NCBI RefSeq assembly: GCF_947632445.1
Contig: NZ_CANRPM010000004.1
Location: forward strand, 23,659-87,658
Direction: 5' to 3'
Origin: an uncultured Bacteroides sp.
Lineage (GTDB): Bacteria > Bacteroidota > Bacteroidia > Bacteroidales > Bacteroidaceae
Length of the DNA stretch: 64,000 nt
Shown here: in pieces, positions 35,830 through 43,916 of the stretch
Numbering within the stretch: position 1 is the first letter of the stretch
Layout of the letters: each line of letters starts with the position of its first letter
Program-made: the position numbers and the translations under genes
The notes under the pieces: model-generated
The model's input: the letters and a program-made list of their open reading frames with translations, nothing else
The model's database searches: none
What the model was told of the DNA's origin: nothing

Positions 35830-37297
35830 CGTAATCATTGTAGGTAGCGGATTGGGCGGATTGGAATGTGGTTATATCCTTTCACGTAATGGACGTCATG
35901 TACTTTTATTGGAACAGGGTGGACAACCGGGTGGCTGTCTGCAAGCTTATCAGCGTTGTGGGCAGTTTTTCGATACAGGATTCCATTATGTTGGTGGCTT
36001 GGAGAGCGGACAGTCTCTTCATGCTGCTTTCAAATATTTAGGCTTGCTTAATTTACCGTGGCATCGTTTGGATTTTGACGGATTTGATCGCGTGGCCATT
36101 GGTGATAGGATGTTTGCTTTTGCTCAAGGATATGATGCTTTTTATCAGCGTCTTTCTGATGATTTCCCTGCCGAGCGTGTGGCTTTGCGCCGATATGTGG
36201 AGCTGTTGAAACAATCAGCCGCGCAGCAGTGGGCTGTTCTCAGTCCTGATGGTACAGGCTCCGATTTGCTGCCGGAGAATATGGCAATCAGTGCATGGGA
36301 ATACTTGAAGGAGAATTTTCAAGATCCTTTGTTGATAGACGTCCTTAGCGGAACTTCGTTGAAGATGGAACTTAGGAAAGAGTCTCTTCCTCTGTTTACC
36401 TTTTTGCATGGCAATAGTAGCTTTATTGAGAGCAGTTGGCGCCTGAAGGGTAGCGGATCGCTGATTGTCAATACATTGGCCGATGGTATCCGTGCAACGG
36501 GCGGGGAAATCATTTGTAATGCCCAGGTGCAGGAATTAGTGGAGAAAGATGGCCGTCTCACATACGCTGTCTGTTCCAATGGCGAACGCTATGAAGGTTC
36601 TCTTTTTATCAGCGATATTCATCCGGCGCAGACCTGTAGTTTGATAAAGCAAAGTAGCAGGATGAAGTCTCTTTATCGTAACCGTATCGTTGGACTTGAG
36701 AATACTTTTGGAATGTTTACAGTGTCGCTTTGTGTTCCTCCACGCAGTCTGCATTATTTCAATTATAACCTTTATGTTTATCGGGAACCGGATGTTTGGA
36801 CGTTCCATCAGGACAATCGTCCCGTAAGCGGGGTACTTGTCAGTTGCAGGATTCCTGAAGATGGAAGCGAATATACACAGCAAGTGGATTTGCTTACGCC
36901 CATGACATGGGAGCAATGCCGAACATGGGATTGTACAAAGGTGGGACGGCGTGGCGCATCATACCGATGTCTGAAAGAAAGCATGGCAGAAGAATGTATC
37001 ACTTTGGCGAGACAATTTCTCCCGGAACTGAAGGGTCAAGCATTGAGTTACACGAGTACGCCATTGACATGGCGTGATTATACACTTGTTCCTGAAGGTA
37101 GTGCTTATGGGGTACGTAAAGATTTTCGTAATCCGCTACAGACTTTTCTTTCGCCTCGTACTCCTGTCCCTAATCTGCTTCTTACAGGGCAAAACCTGTT
37201 ATTGCACGGGGTGCATGGAGTGACCTTGACAGCTTTTCATACATGTGCCGAAGTGTTAGGTCGTGAATGGGTTTGGAAAATATTAGAGAATAAATAA
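35819..37297 (+). CDS. CrtI/phytoene-desaturase-like FAD oxidoreductase
   Basis: 492 residues. The N-terminal Rossmann dinucleotide motif GSGLGGLECGYILSRNG and GGQPGGCLQAY, plus C-terminal LLLTGQNLLLHGVHG, place it with carotenoid desaturase/isomerase-type flavoproteins. Such enzymes accompany flexirubin and some polyene pathways, where they may desaturate or isomerise the chain. It overlaps the MMPL gene by 11 bp. Whether it acts on an ACP-bound or free chain is unknown. Confidence 0.85.
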   Translation: MKYDVIIVGSGLGGLECGYILSRNGRHVLLLEQGGQPGGCLQAYQRCGQFFDTGFHYVGGLESGQSLHAAFKYLGLLNLPWHRLDFDGFDRVAIGDRMFAFAQGYDAFYQRLSDDFPAERVALRRYVELLKQSAAQQWAVLSPDGTGSDLLPENMAISAWEYLKENFQDPLLIDVLSGTSLKMELRKESLPLFTFLHGNSSFIESSWRLKGSGSLIVNTLADGIRATGGEIICNAQVQELVEKDGRLTYAVCSNGERYEGSLFISDIHPAQTCSLIKQSSRMKSLYRNRIVGLENTFGMFTVSLCVPPRSLHYFNYNLYVYREPDVWTFHQDNRPVSGVLVSCRIPEDGSEYTQQVDLLTPMTWEQCRTWDCTKVGRRGASYRCLKESMAEECITLARQFLPELKGQALSYTSTPLTWRDYTLVPEGSAYGVRKDFRNPLQTFLSPRTPVPNLLLTGQNLLLHGVHGVTLTAFHTCAEVLGREWVWKILENK

Positions 37298-37309
37298 CAT
37301 AGAATAGCA

Positions 37310-38041
37310 ATGAAGAAATATGCATTAGTAACGGGAGGCAGCCGCGGAATAGGTCGGGCAGTTTGCGTAAAACTGGCTAAAATGGGGTATGACATTCTGA
37401 TCAATTATGCAAACAATGCGTCAGAAGCACAAAAAACACTGAACTTGGTGCGGCAGACCGGACAAGACGGTGAGCTCTTGATGTTCGATGTCAGCAAAAG
37501 GGAACAAGTGGTTAGGGCCATTGAAGCGTGGGAGATGGAGCATGCGAATGATTATATCGAAGTTCTGGTGAATAATGCGGGAGTACGTCGCGATAATGTA
37601 CTTGTTTTCATGGCGGAAGAAGAATGGTATAACGTGTTAGATGTCAGCCTTTCAGGATTTTATAATGTAACCCAAGCCATATTGCAATCCATGTTGGTGC
37701 ATAAATATGGACGCATTATCAGTCTGGCGAGTGTCAGCGGGCTAAAAGGACAGCCGGGGCAAACCAATTATGCTGCTGCCAAAGGTGGAATAATTGCTGC
37801 TACGAAGGCATTGGCTTTGGAGGTGGCGCGTAAGAATATTACGGTGAATGCTGTTGCTCCCGGATTTATCGAGACCGATATGACAGAGGGACTGGATGAG
37901 GCAAATCTCAAAAAAGACATTCCCGTTCAACGCTTCGGAAAGCCTGAGGAAGTGGCTGAACTGGTTGGATTTCTTGCTTCGCATGAAGCAGGGTACATCA
38001 CAGGAGAAGTGATTTCTATTAATGGAGGACTTTATACGTAA
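37310..38041 (+). CDS. FabG-like 3-oxoacyl-ACP reductase (SDR)
   Basis: 243 residues. Short-chain dehydrogenase with the cofactor loop VTGGSRGIGRAV, NNAGVRRDN, the catalytic Ser in SLASVSGLKGQPGQ, YxxxK as NYAAAKGG (Tyr and Lys near residues 152-156), and C-terminal FIETDMTEGL. It reduces the 3-oxo group after condensation by the ketosynthase. It follows the CrtI-like gene by 12 bp and precedes the LolA-like gene by 7 bp. Confidence 0.92.
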   Translation: MKKYALVTGGSRGIGRAVCVKLAKMGYDILINYANNASEAQKTLNLVRQTGQDGELLMFDVSKREQVVRAIEAWEMEHANDYIEVLVNNAGVRRDNVLVFMAEEEWYNVLDVSLSGFYNVTQAILQSMLVHKYGRIISLASVSGLKGQPGQTNYAAAKGGIIAATKALALEVARKNITVNAVAPGFIETDMTEGLDEANLKKDIPVQRFGKPEEVAELVGFLASHEAGYITGEVISINGGLYT

Positions 38042-38048
38042 TACGAAT

Positions 38049-38687
38049 ATGAAAAGAGTTTATATGATAGGGGCGATAATCGTGTTTGCCTGCCAGATGC
38101 TTCCGGCACAACAAGCCGAGCTTCATAAAGCGGCAGAACGTTTCAGGGGCATCCGTTCATTGAAGGCAGACGTGGTTCAAACCGGGCACAATGTCGCTTT
38201 GATTAAGGATATTACGACGTCGGGGCACTTTCTCTATCAGGAACCTGATCGTTGCAGCATGGTGTTTCCCGATGTAAAAGAGATGCTTCTTGCTGTCGAC
38301 GACACATTTGTCATGGTAAGGGACGGGAAACAGCATGTTGCTAAAGCGAAAGGGCAGGGGAACAATCCGTTTGAAGTCCTTTCGGACGTGTTCCGTAAAT
38401 TGCTTTCTGCTGACGAGCATGCCAATCTGTCTGAATATGCAGATGTGAAGCTTTCCCGGCAAGGTAACTCTTGTACGATTACGATTTCCCCGATAGAGAA
38501 AAACGCCAGGAACAAACGGCGCATGATGTATGCTTCGTGCATAGTCACCGTAGACTTGAAAGCTGCCGAACTGCGGTGCGTCCGCATTTATGAAAGAGGA
38601 GAAAACTACACTCAATATGATTTCTCCAATTATGCAGTCAATGCCGAAGTGGATGCCAATGCTTTCGATGTTCAATCCGTGATGTGA
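38049..38687 (+). CDS. LolA-like periplasmic lipid/lipoprotein carrier
   Basis: About 212 residues from the ATG at 38049. A signal peptide ends CQMLPAQQ. The body shows the LolA-type half-barrel pattern: RSLKADVVQTGHNV, TTSGHFLYQEPDRCSMVF and FVMVRDGKQHVA. LolA homologues occur in aryl-polyene clusters, where they probably help carry the acyl product to the outer membrane. The frame opens upstream from 38022, overlapping fabG, but the later ATG gives a cleaner signal peptide. The stop is followed at once by the thioesterase start. Confidence 0.82.
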   Translation: MKRVYMIGAIIVFACQMLPAQQAELHKAAERFRGIRSLKADVVQTGHNVALIKDITTSGHFLYQEPDRCSMVFPDVKEMLLAVDDTFVMVRDGKQHVAKAKGQGNNPFEVLSDVFRKLLSADEHANLSEYADVKLSRQGNSCTITISPIEKNARNKRRMMYASCIVTVDLKAAELRCVRIYERGENYTQYDFSNYAVNAEVDANAFDVQSVM

Positions 38688-38689
38688 AA

Positions 38690-39118
38690 ATGAATTTGCT
38701 GGAAGATATTTGTCGCGTACCGGTTCGTTTCTGTGAAATTGATTCGATGAAGCGGGTATGGCATGGCTCGTTTGTGGTCTATTTTGAAGATGGGAGGGAA
38801 TCGTTCGGGCGGCATTTCCCCGGTATAGGTTATGCCGACATGCAGCGGATTGGGATTTATGCTCCGCTATACGATTTACATGTCCGCTATTTGCATCCGC
38901 TCGTTATGAATGATGTGGCAATCATACATACCTGTTATGCCTATCATCCGGGAGCGCGGTTGGATTACACATATAAGATATATCGGGAAAGTGACAATAT
39001 CCTCTGTGCCGAAGGTGACACTACACAGCTGTTCATTGACGGGCAGGGTATGCTTTTAACGGATATACCCGACTTTTATCGGGATTGGCAGGAAACATTC
39101 CTGAGAGAGCGGGAATAG
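38690..39118 (+). CDS. Hot-dog thioesterase (YbgC/4HBT-like)
   Basis: 142 residues or so from the ATG at 38690. A GTG at 38684 overlapping the upstream stop is also possible. Core motif VPVRFCEIDSMKRVWHGSFVVYFEDGRESF resembles the 4-hydroxybenzoyl-CoA thioesterase consensus VRxxDxDxxGHVNxxxYxxYfE, but the first acidic position reads Glu and the HVN is WHG, so the active-site details differ. It probably releases or transfers the finished chain from ACP. Confidence 0.82.
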   Translation: MNLLEDICRVPVRFCEIDSMKRVWHGSFVVYFEDGRESFGRHFPGIGYADMQRIGIYAPLYDLHVRYLHPLVMNDVAIIHTCYAYHPGARLDYTYKIYRESDNILCAEGDTTQLFIDGQGMLLTDIPDFYRDWQETFLRERE

Positions 39119-39140
39119 GGAAGCAGGAGATCGTGTTAGG

Positions 39141-41699
39141 ATGAGGAATTTTATATTTTGGCTGATGTTATGGATGTCCGTATCTGCGGCAAACGCACAG
39201 CATACGGAAGTGAAGGGCATGGTGACCGATTCGATTACGGGTAAAGGTCTGCCGTCGGCAGCCGTGATTTTGAAAGGGACCAACATCGGGGGCGCTACGG
39301 ACAGAAACGGAAGATTTGCCTTCCCGGTTCCTGACGCGCCGGCCACAATACAAATTTCCTACCTGGGTTATGACAGCCGCGAGCTGCAAATCGTTCCCAA
39401 TGGAAAGACGATCGAGCTGCGTGTCCGTTTGGTTCCGTCCGGCATTACGCTGAATGAGGTCACGGTCAAGCCCAAACGGGAAAAATACCGGAAGAAAGAC
39501 AATCCGGCCGTAGATTTTGTGCGCCACCTCATCGACATGCGCAGGGACAACAATCCGCGCGACCATGATTACTTCAGCTACGACCATTACGAGAAATTGT
39601 TTTTTGCAAAGAACGACTATACCCCAAAGCCCAGGAAGGAAGGCAAGACGGGCAGGTTCGATTTCCTGGGCGAGTTTGTCGATACGCTGGACAATGGCAT
39701 CACGGTCTTGCCGGTGTCGGAGAAGGAGAAGGTGCAGACCGTCTATTACCGCAAGTCGCCGCGGGCCGAGAAGCAAGTCGTCAGGGGCTACAAGTCGTCC
39801 GGCATCGACGAAATATTTTCGAGCGACGGCATCCAGCAGTTTCTGGGCGAAGTGTTCCGCGACATAGATATTTTCAAGAACGACATACCGCTCTTTCTGC
39901 AGCGGTTTGTCAGCCCCTTGTCCGCCATCGGGCCAAACTACTACAAATACTATCTGATGGACACGCTTCAGATAGACGGACAACGTTGTGCGGACTTGGC
40001 CTTCGTTCCCTTCAATTCCGAGACGTTCGGCTTCACGGGACACCTCTACGTCAGGCTCGATTCCACTTATTTTGTGCAGCGGGCCACGCTCAATGTGCCG
40101 AAGGACATTAACCTGAACTTCGTTTCCAGGCTGACCATCCGGCAGGACTTCAAGCGCATGCCCGACGGCACGCGCATCATCACCAAAGACGACATCAGCG
40201 TCAATTTCAAGCTGACGGAGCGCACCAAAGGGATGTACGCCCGCCGCCTGAGCATCTACACCAACCATTCGTTTGAGAAGCCCGACGGGGACAGGCTCCG
40301 CGTCTTCGACGAGCAGGCCCCGGTCATCACGCTGCAAGGGGCGCACCGCCGGACGGACGATTTCTGGACGGAGCATCGCCCGCCGGAGGGCCGGAACCGC
40401 AACCCGAATTCGACGGAGAAGCTGATGGCGAGGCTCAAGGCGGTTCCGGCTTACCGGATAACGATGAAGACCCTTTCCATTCTCGTCTCAGGCTACGTGT
40501 CCACGCATCGGGAGCCCGAAAAAAGCAAGTTCGAGTTCGGCCCGATGAACTCGACGGTCAATTACAACAACCTGGAGGGCCTGCGCCTGCGCGTGGGCGG
40601 AACCACGACCCCCGCCTTCAGCAAGCGGTTCTTCCTCGACGGGTATGCGGCCTACGGGGTGAAGGATGAGAAAATGAAATACGACGCCTTGGCGGAATAT
40701 TCTTTCATCGACCGCAAGGAGTTCCGCAAGGAATATCCGGTGCACTCGCTGCGCTTCGAGTACATGTACGACATCAACAAGCTGGGACAGGACTACATGT
40801 ACACCAGCAAGGACAACATGATGCTGATGATCCGCCGCAAGCAGGACAACTACATCTCTTACCTGCGGCAGGCGGAGCTGACCTATACCCGCGAGCATTA
40901 CAACGGCTGGTCGTACAACGCGATTTTGCGCAACCGCCGCGAATACGCCACGCCGTATGTCGCTTTCCGGCAGATAGGGGCGGGCGGGGCGTTGAACCCG
41001 GTGGACAGGTATGACATGACGGCGCTGGAGCTGCATTTGCGCTACGGACGCAACGAGAAGTTCTATCAGACGCGCAACCTGCGCATCCCCATCACGTTCG
41101 ATGCCCTGATATTCAACGTCAATCATGTCATGGCCAAAAAGGACTTTCTGGGTTCCGACTACGACTATCACCGCACCGACATCGGCATGCAGAAACGTTT
41201 CTGGCTTTCCGCCTTCGGCTACATTGACTTGATAGCCAAGGCGGGGAAAGTCTGGACGAAGGTGCCCTATCCGCTGCTGATTCTGCCGAATGCCAATCTG
41301 ACCTATACCATCCAGCCCGAATCTTATACGAATATGAACGCGCTGGAGTTCATCAACGATGAATATGCGTCGTGGGACGTGACGTACTATATGAACGGCA
41401 ATCTGCTGAACCGTCTGCCCCTCGTGAAGAAGCTGAAGTGGCGGGAAGTGTTCTGCTTCAGGGGGCTGTGGGGGCATCTGACGGATAAAAACAATCCGGC
41501 GAAGGGCAGCGGCGAAGGGCTGTTCGCTTTTCCTGCCTGCACGTATGAGATGGGGCGCGCGCCCTACATGGAGGCGAGCGTGGGGGTTGAAAACATCCTC
41601 AACTTCCTGCGCATAGATTACGTCTGGCGCTTGAACTACCGCAACCACGCGGATATTCAGAAGAGCGGAATACGGATGACGATGGCGTTGTCTTTCTGA
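39141..41699 (+). CDS. DUF5686 outer-membrane protein with carboxypeptidase-like regulatory domain
   Basis: 852 residues. Signal peptide (ends AANAQ), then a CarboxypepD_reg-like beta-sandwich (residues 22-100: VKGMVTDSITGKGLPSAAVILKG, GATDRNGRFAFPV, QISYLGYDS), then a long region of amphipathic strands ending ALSF with a terminal aromatic, typical of an outer-membrane barrel. The family is annotated DUF5686. It is 22 bp downstream of the thioesterase on the same strand, so it may be the surface or export partner of the operon, though DUF5686 proteins also occur elsewhere. Codon use looks more GC-rich than the upstream operon. Confidence 0.82.
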   Translation: MRNFIFWLMLWMSVSAANAQHTEVKGMVTDSITGKGLPSAAVILKGTNIGGATDRNGRFAFPVPDAPATIQISYLGYDSRELQIVPNGKTIELRVRLVPSGITLNEVTVKPKREKYRKKDNPAVDFVRHLIDMRRDNNPRDHDYFSYDHYEKLFFAKNDYTPKPRKEGKTGRFDFLGEFVDTLDNGITVLPVSEKEKVQTVYYRKSPRAEKQVVRGYKSSGIDEIFSSDGIQQFLGEVFRDIDIFKNDIPLFLQRFVSPLSAIGPNYYKYYLMDTLQIDGQRCADLAFVPFNSETFGFTGHLYVRLDSTYFVQRATLNVPKDINLNFVSRLTIRQDFKRMPDGTRIITKDDISVNFKLTERTKGMYARRLSIYTNHSFEKPDGDRLRVFDEQAPVITLQGAHRRTDDFWTEHRPPEGRNRNPNSTEKLMARLKAVPAYRITMKTLSILVSGYVSTHREPEKSKFEFGPMNSTVNYNNLEGLRLRVGGTTTPAFSKRFFLDGYAAYGVKDEKMKYDALAEYSFIDRKEFRKEYPVHSLRFEYMYDINKLGQDYMYTSKDNMMLMIRRKQDNYISYLRQAELTYTREHYNGWSYNAILRNRREYATPYVAFRQIGAGGALNPVDRYDMTALELHLRYGRNEKFYQTRNLRIPITFDALIFNVNHVMAKKDFLGSDYDYHRTDIGMQKRFWLSAFGYIDLIAKAGKVWTKVPYPLLILPNANLTYTIQPESYTNMNALEFINDEYASWDVTYYMNGNLLNRLPLVKKLKWREVFCFRGLWGHLTDKNNPAKGSGEGLFAFPACTYEMGRAPYMEASVGVENILNFLRIDYVWRLNYRNHADIQKSGIRMTMALSF

Positions 41700-42077
41700 C
41701 GCGCCGGATAAAGCCCGACTTTCCCGATTTTTGGGTCATCCGACATCTCGGACGGGTAGAAAATCCCGAAAGTCGGCCAAAAACCGCGGTTGCGGAGCGG
41801 AAAATCGGGATGTTCGGGCCAAACACCGCCGTTGCGGGGCAAAAAATCCCGAAAGTCGGCCAAAAACCGTCGTTGTCGGGGCAAAAATCGGGATGTTCGG
41901 GCCAAAAACCGTCGTTGCGGGGCAGAAAATCGGGATGTTCGGGCCAAAAACCGCCGTTGGCGGGGCAAAAATCGGGATGTTCGGGTCAAACACCGCCGTC
42001 GACGGGGCAAAAATCCCGAAAGTCGGACCGTCGGATGCCGACGGCCCGCTCTTCAACCCCCTTTTTCGTATCTGAAC
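41700..42077. other. Convergent intergenic region with inverted 42-bp array
   Basis: Lies between the DUF5686 gene and the end of asnB. Apart from the array (41758-42034), a divergent, opposite-facing copy (CCCGACTTTCCCGATTTTT near 41712) sits at its left edge. No terminator other than the repeats is evident and no gene is supported. Confidence 0.8.
41758..42034. repeat. 42-bp tandem array, inverted copy of the 22-kb family
   Basis: Seven units; corresponding bases lie at 41764, 41805, 41847, 41888, 41930, 41972 and 42014 (steps 41 or 42). Units read GGGATGTTCGGGCC or CCCGAAAGTCGGCC followed by AAAAACCG(T/C)CGTTGCGGGGCA, the reverse complement of the array at 22243-22636. The two unit types are present but do not rotate regularly here. 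Confidence 0.93.
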
Positions 42078-43772
42078 TTAATAGGCTTGTTCGTGCACGC
42101 CCGCTACGGCGCGGCCGCTGGGGTCGTTCAGGTTGCGGAACGAGGCGTCCCACGCCAGGGCTTCGGCGGTGGAGCAGGCCACGCTGGGCACGCTGGGCAC
42201 GCTTCGGGCGGCCGACTCGCCGGGGAAGTGTTCGGCGAAGATGCTGCGGTAGTAGTACTCCTCCTTGTTCTGCGGCGGGTTGACGGGGAAACGCTCGGCG
42301 GCGCGGGCCATCTGTTCGTCGGTGACGGCGGCGGCGGTCACGGCCTTCAGCGTGTCGATCCACGAGTAGCCCACGCCGTCCGAGAACTGCTCCTTCTGTC
42401 GCCAGGCAACGGCTTCGGGCAGCAGCGGGGCGAAGGCTTCGCGGACGATTTTCTTTTCGATGGTTCGTCCGGGACACATCTTGGCCGCCGGGTTCAGGCG
42501 CATGGCGACGTCGAGAAACTCCTTGTCGAGGAAGGGCACGCGGCCTTCGACGCCCCATGCCGCGAGGCTCTTGTTGGCGCGCAGGCAGTCGTAGAGGTGG
42601 AGCTTGGAGAGCTTGCGGACGGTCTCTTCGTGGAAGGCGCGCGCGTCGGGCGCCTTGTGGAAATAGAGGTAGCCGCCGAAGACTTCGTCCGCTCCCTCGC
42701 CGCTGAGCACCATCTTGATGCCCATCGACTTGATGACGCGCGCCAGCAGATACATCGGCGTGGAGGCGCGGACGGTGGTGACGTCGTAGGTCTCGATGTA
42801 GTAGATGACGTCGCGGATGGCGTCCAGCCCTTCCTGAATGGTGTAGTTGATTTCGTGGTGGACGGTGCCGATGTGCTCGGCCACCAGCCGGGCTTTCTCC
42901 AGGTCGGGCGCGCCCTTCAGCCCGACGGCGAAGGAGTGGAGCTGCGGCCACCAGGCGGCCTGCTGTCCGTCGGTCTCGATGCGGCGGTCGGCATACAGCT
43001 TGGCAACGGCGGAGATGACCGACGAGTCCAGTCCGCCGGAGAGCAGCACGCCGTAGGGCACGTCGCTCATCAGCTGGCGGCGCACGGCATCCTCCAGGGC
43101 GGTGCGCACGTCGGCCACCTGCGCCCTCCAGGCTTCGTCGGCAGGCAGCGAGGCGTAGCGGTTGCAGACGGCGTCGTAGTCCGTCCAGTCGCGCTTGTAC
43201 CAGCGGCGCATCTCGCCTTCGCGGCTCCAATAGTAGTGGCCGGGCATGAAAGGCTCGTAGGTGTCGCACACGCCCTCAAGGGCTTTCAGTTCGCTGGCGC
43301 AGTAGACGGTACCGTCGGCATCGCGGCCTATATAGAGCGGTATGACGCCGATAGGGTCGCGGGCGATGAGAAACTCGTCGCGTTCTTCGTCGTAAAGGGC
43401 GAAGGCGAAGATGCCGCTCAGCCGCTCGATGAAGTCCGTGCCGTAGCGTCGGTAGAGGGCGAGGATGACTTCGCAGTCGCTGCCCGTCTGAAACCGGTAT
43501 TCGCCGGCAAACCCGGCGCGCAGGTCGCGGTGATTGTAGATTTCGCCGTTGACGGCCAGCACCTGCCGTCGGTCGGGCGAGTAGAGGGGTTGGCCGCCGC
43601 TTTGCGGGTCGACGATGGACAGTCGTTCGTGGGCGAGGATGGCCGAGCCGCCACAGTAGATGCCGCTCCAGTCGGGGCCGCGATGGCGGATGCGCTTCGC
43701 CATGACGAGGGCTTTCTGTCTTAACTCAGGCGTTTGTTCTTTGATGTTGAAGATGCAGGCTATTCCACACAT
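42078..43772 (-). CDS. asnB: Asparagine synthase B (glutamine-hydrolysing)
   Basis: 564 residues. Makes asparagine from aspartate, ATP and glutamine. Class II glutaminase with the N-terminal nucleophile MCGIACIF (Cys2 after Met removal), RHRGPDWSG and NGEIYNHRDLR, then the ATP-pyrophosphatase synthase domain with LLSGGLDSSVISA near residue 242 and SGEGADEVFGGYLYF. Last gene of the minus-strand gltB-gltD-asnB group, 144 bp after gltD. Confidence 0.97.
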   Translation of the reverse strand: MCGIACIFNIKEQTPELRQKALVMAKRIRHRGPDWSGIYCGGSAILAHERLSIVDPQSGGQPLYSPDRRQVLAVNGEIYNHRDLRAGFAGEYRFQTGSDCEVILALYRRYGTDFIERLSGIFAFALYDEERDEFLIARDPIGVIPLYIGRDADGTVYCASELKALEGVCDTYEPFMPGHYYWSREGEMRRWYKRDWTDYDAVCNRYASLPADEAWRAQVADVRTALEDAVRRQLMSDVPYGVLLSGGLDSSVISAVAKLYADRRIETDGQQAAWWPQLHSFAVGLKGAPDLEKARLVAEHIGTVHHEINYTIQEGLDAIRDVIYYIETYDVTTVRASTPMYLLARVIKSMGIKMVLSGEGADEVFGGYLYFHKAPDARAFHEETVRKLSKLHLYDCLRANKSLAAWGVEGRVPFLDKEFLDVAMRLNPAAKMCPGRTIEKKIVREAFAPLLPEAVAWRQKEQFSDGVGYSWIDTLKAVTAAAVTDEQMARAAERFPVNPPQNKEEYYYRSIFAEHFPGESAARSVPSVPSVACSTAEALAWDASFRNLNDPSGRAVAGVHEQAY

Positions 43773-43916
43773 AATAAGGGTCTGTTTCGGGTATAAATAC
43801 TGTTTTTCTTTTCTCTTTTGTTTGTTTTCTCTGCTTTTCCGGTGTGCCGGCGCTTGCCGTTGACGCTCCGCAAGGTTTCGGCGGCCGTCGGCACGGGGCG
43901 GACGGCTGCCGGCGGC

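Noticed and set aside
10946..42034. CRISPR arrays at 10.9, 22.2 and 41.8 kb
   Set aside because: Units are contiguous with no unique spacers and no Cas genes are present.
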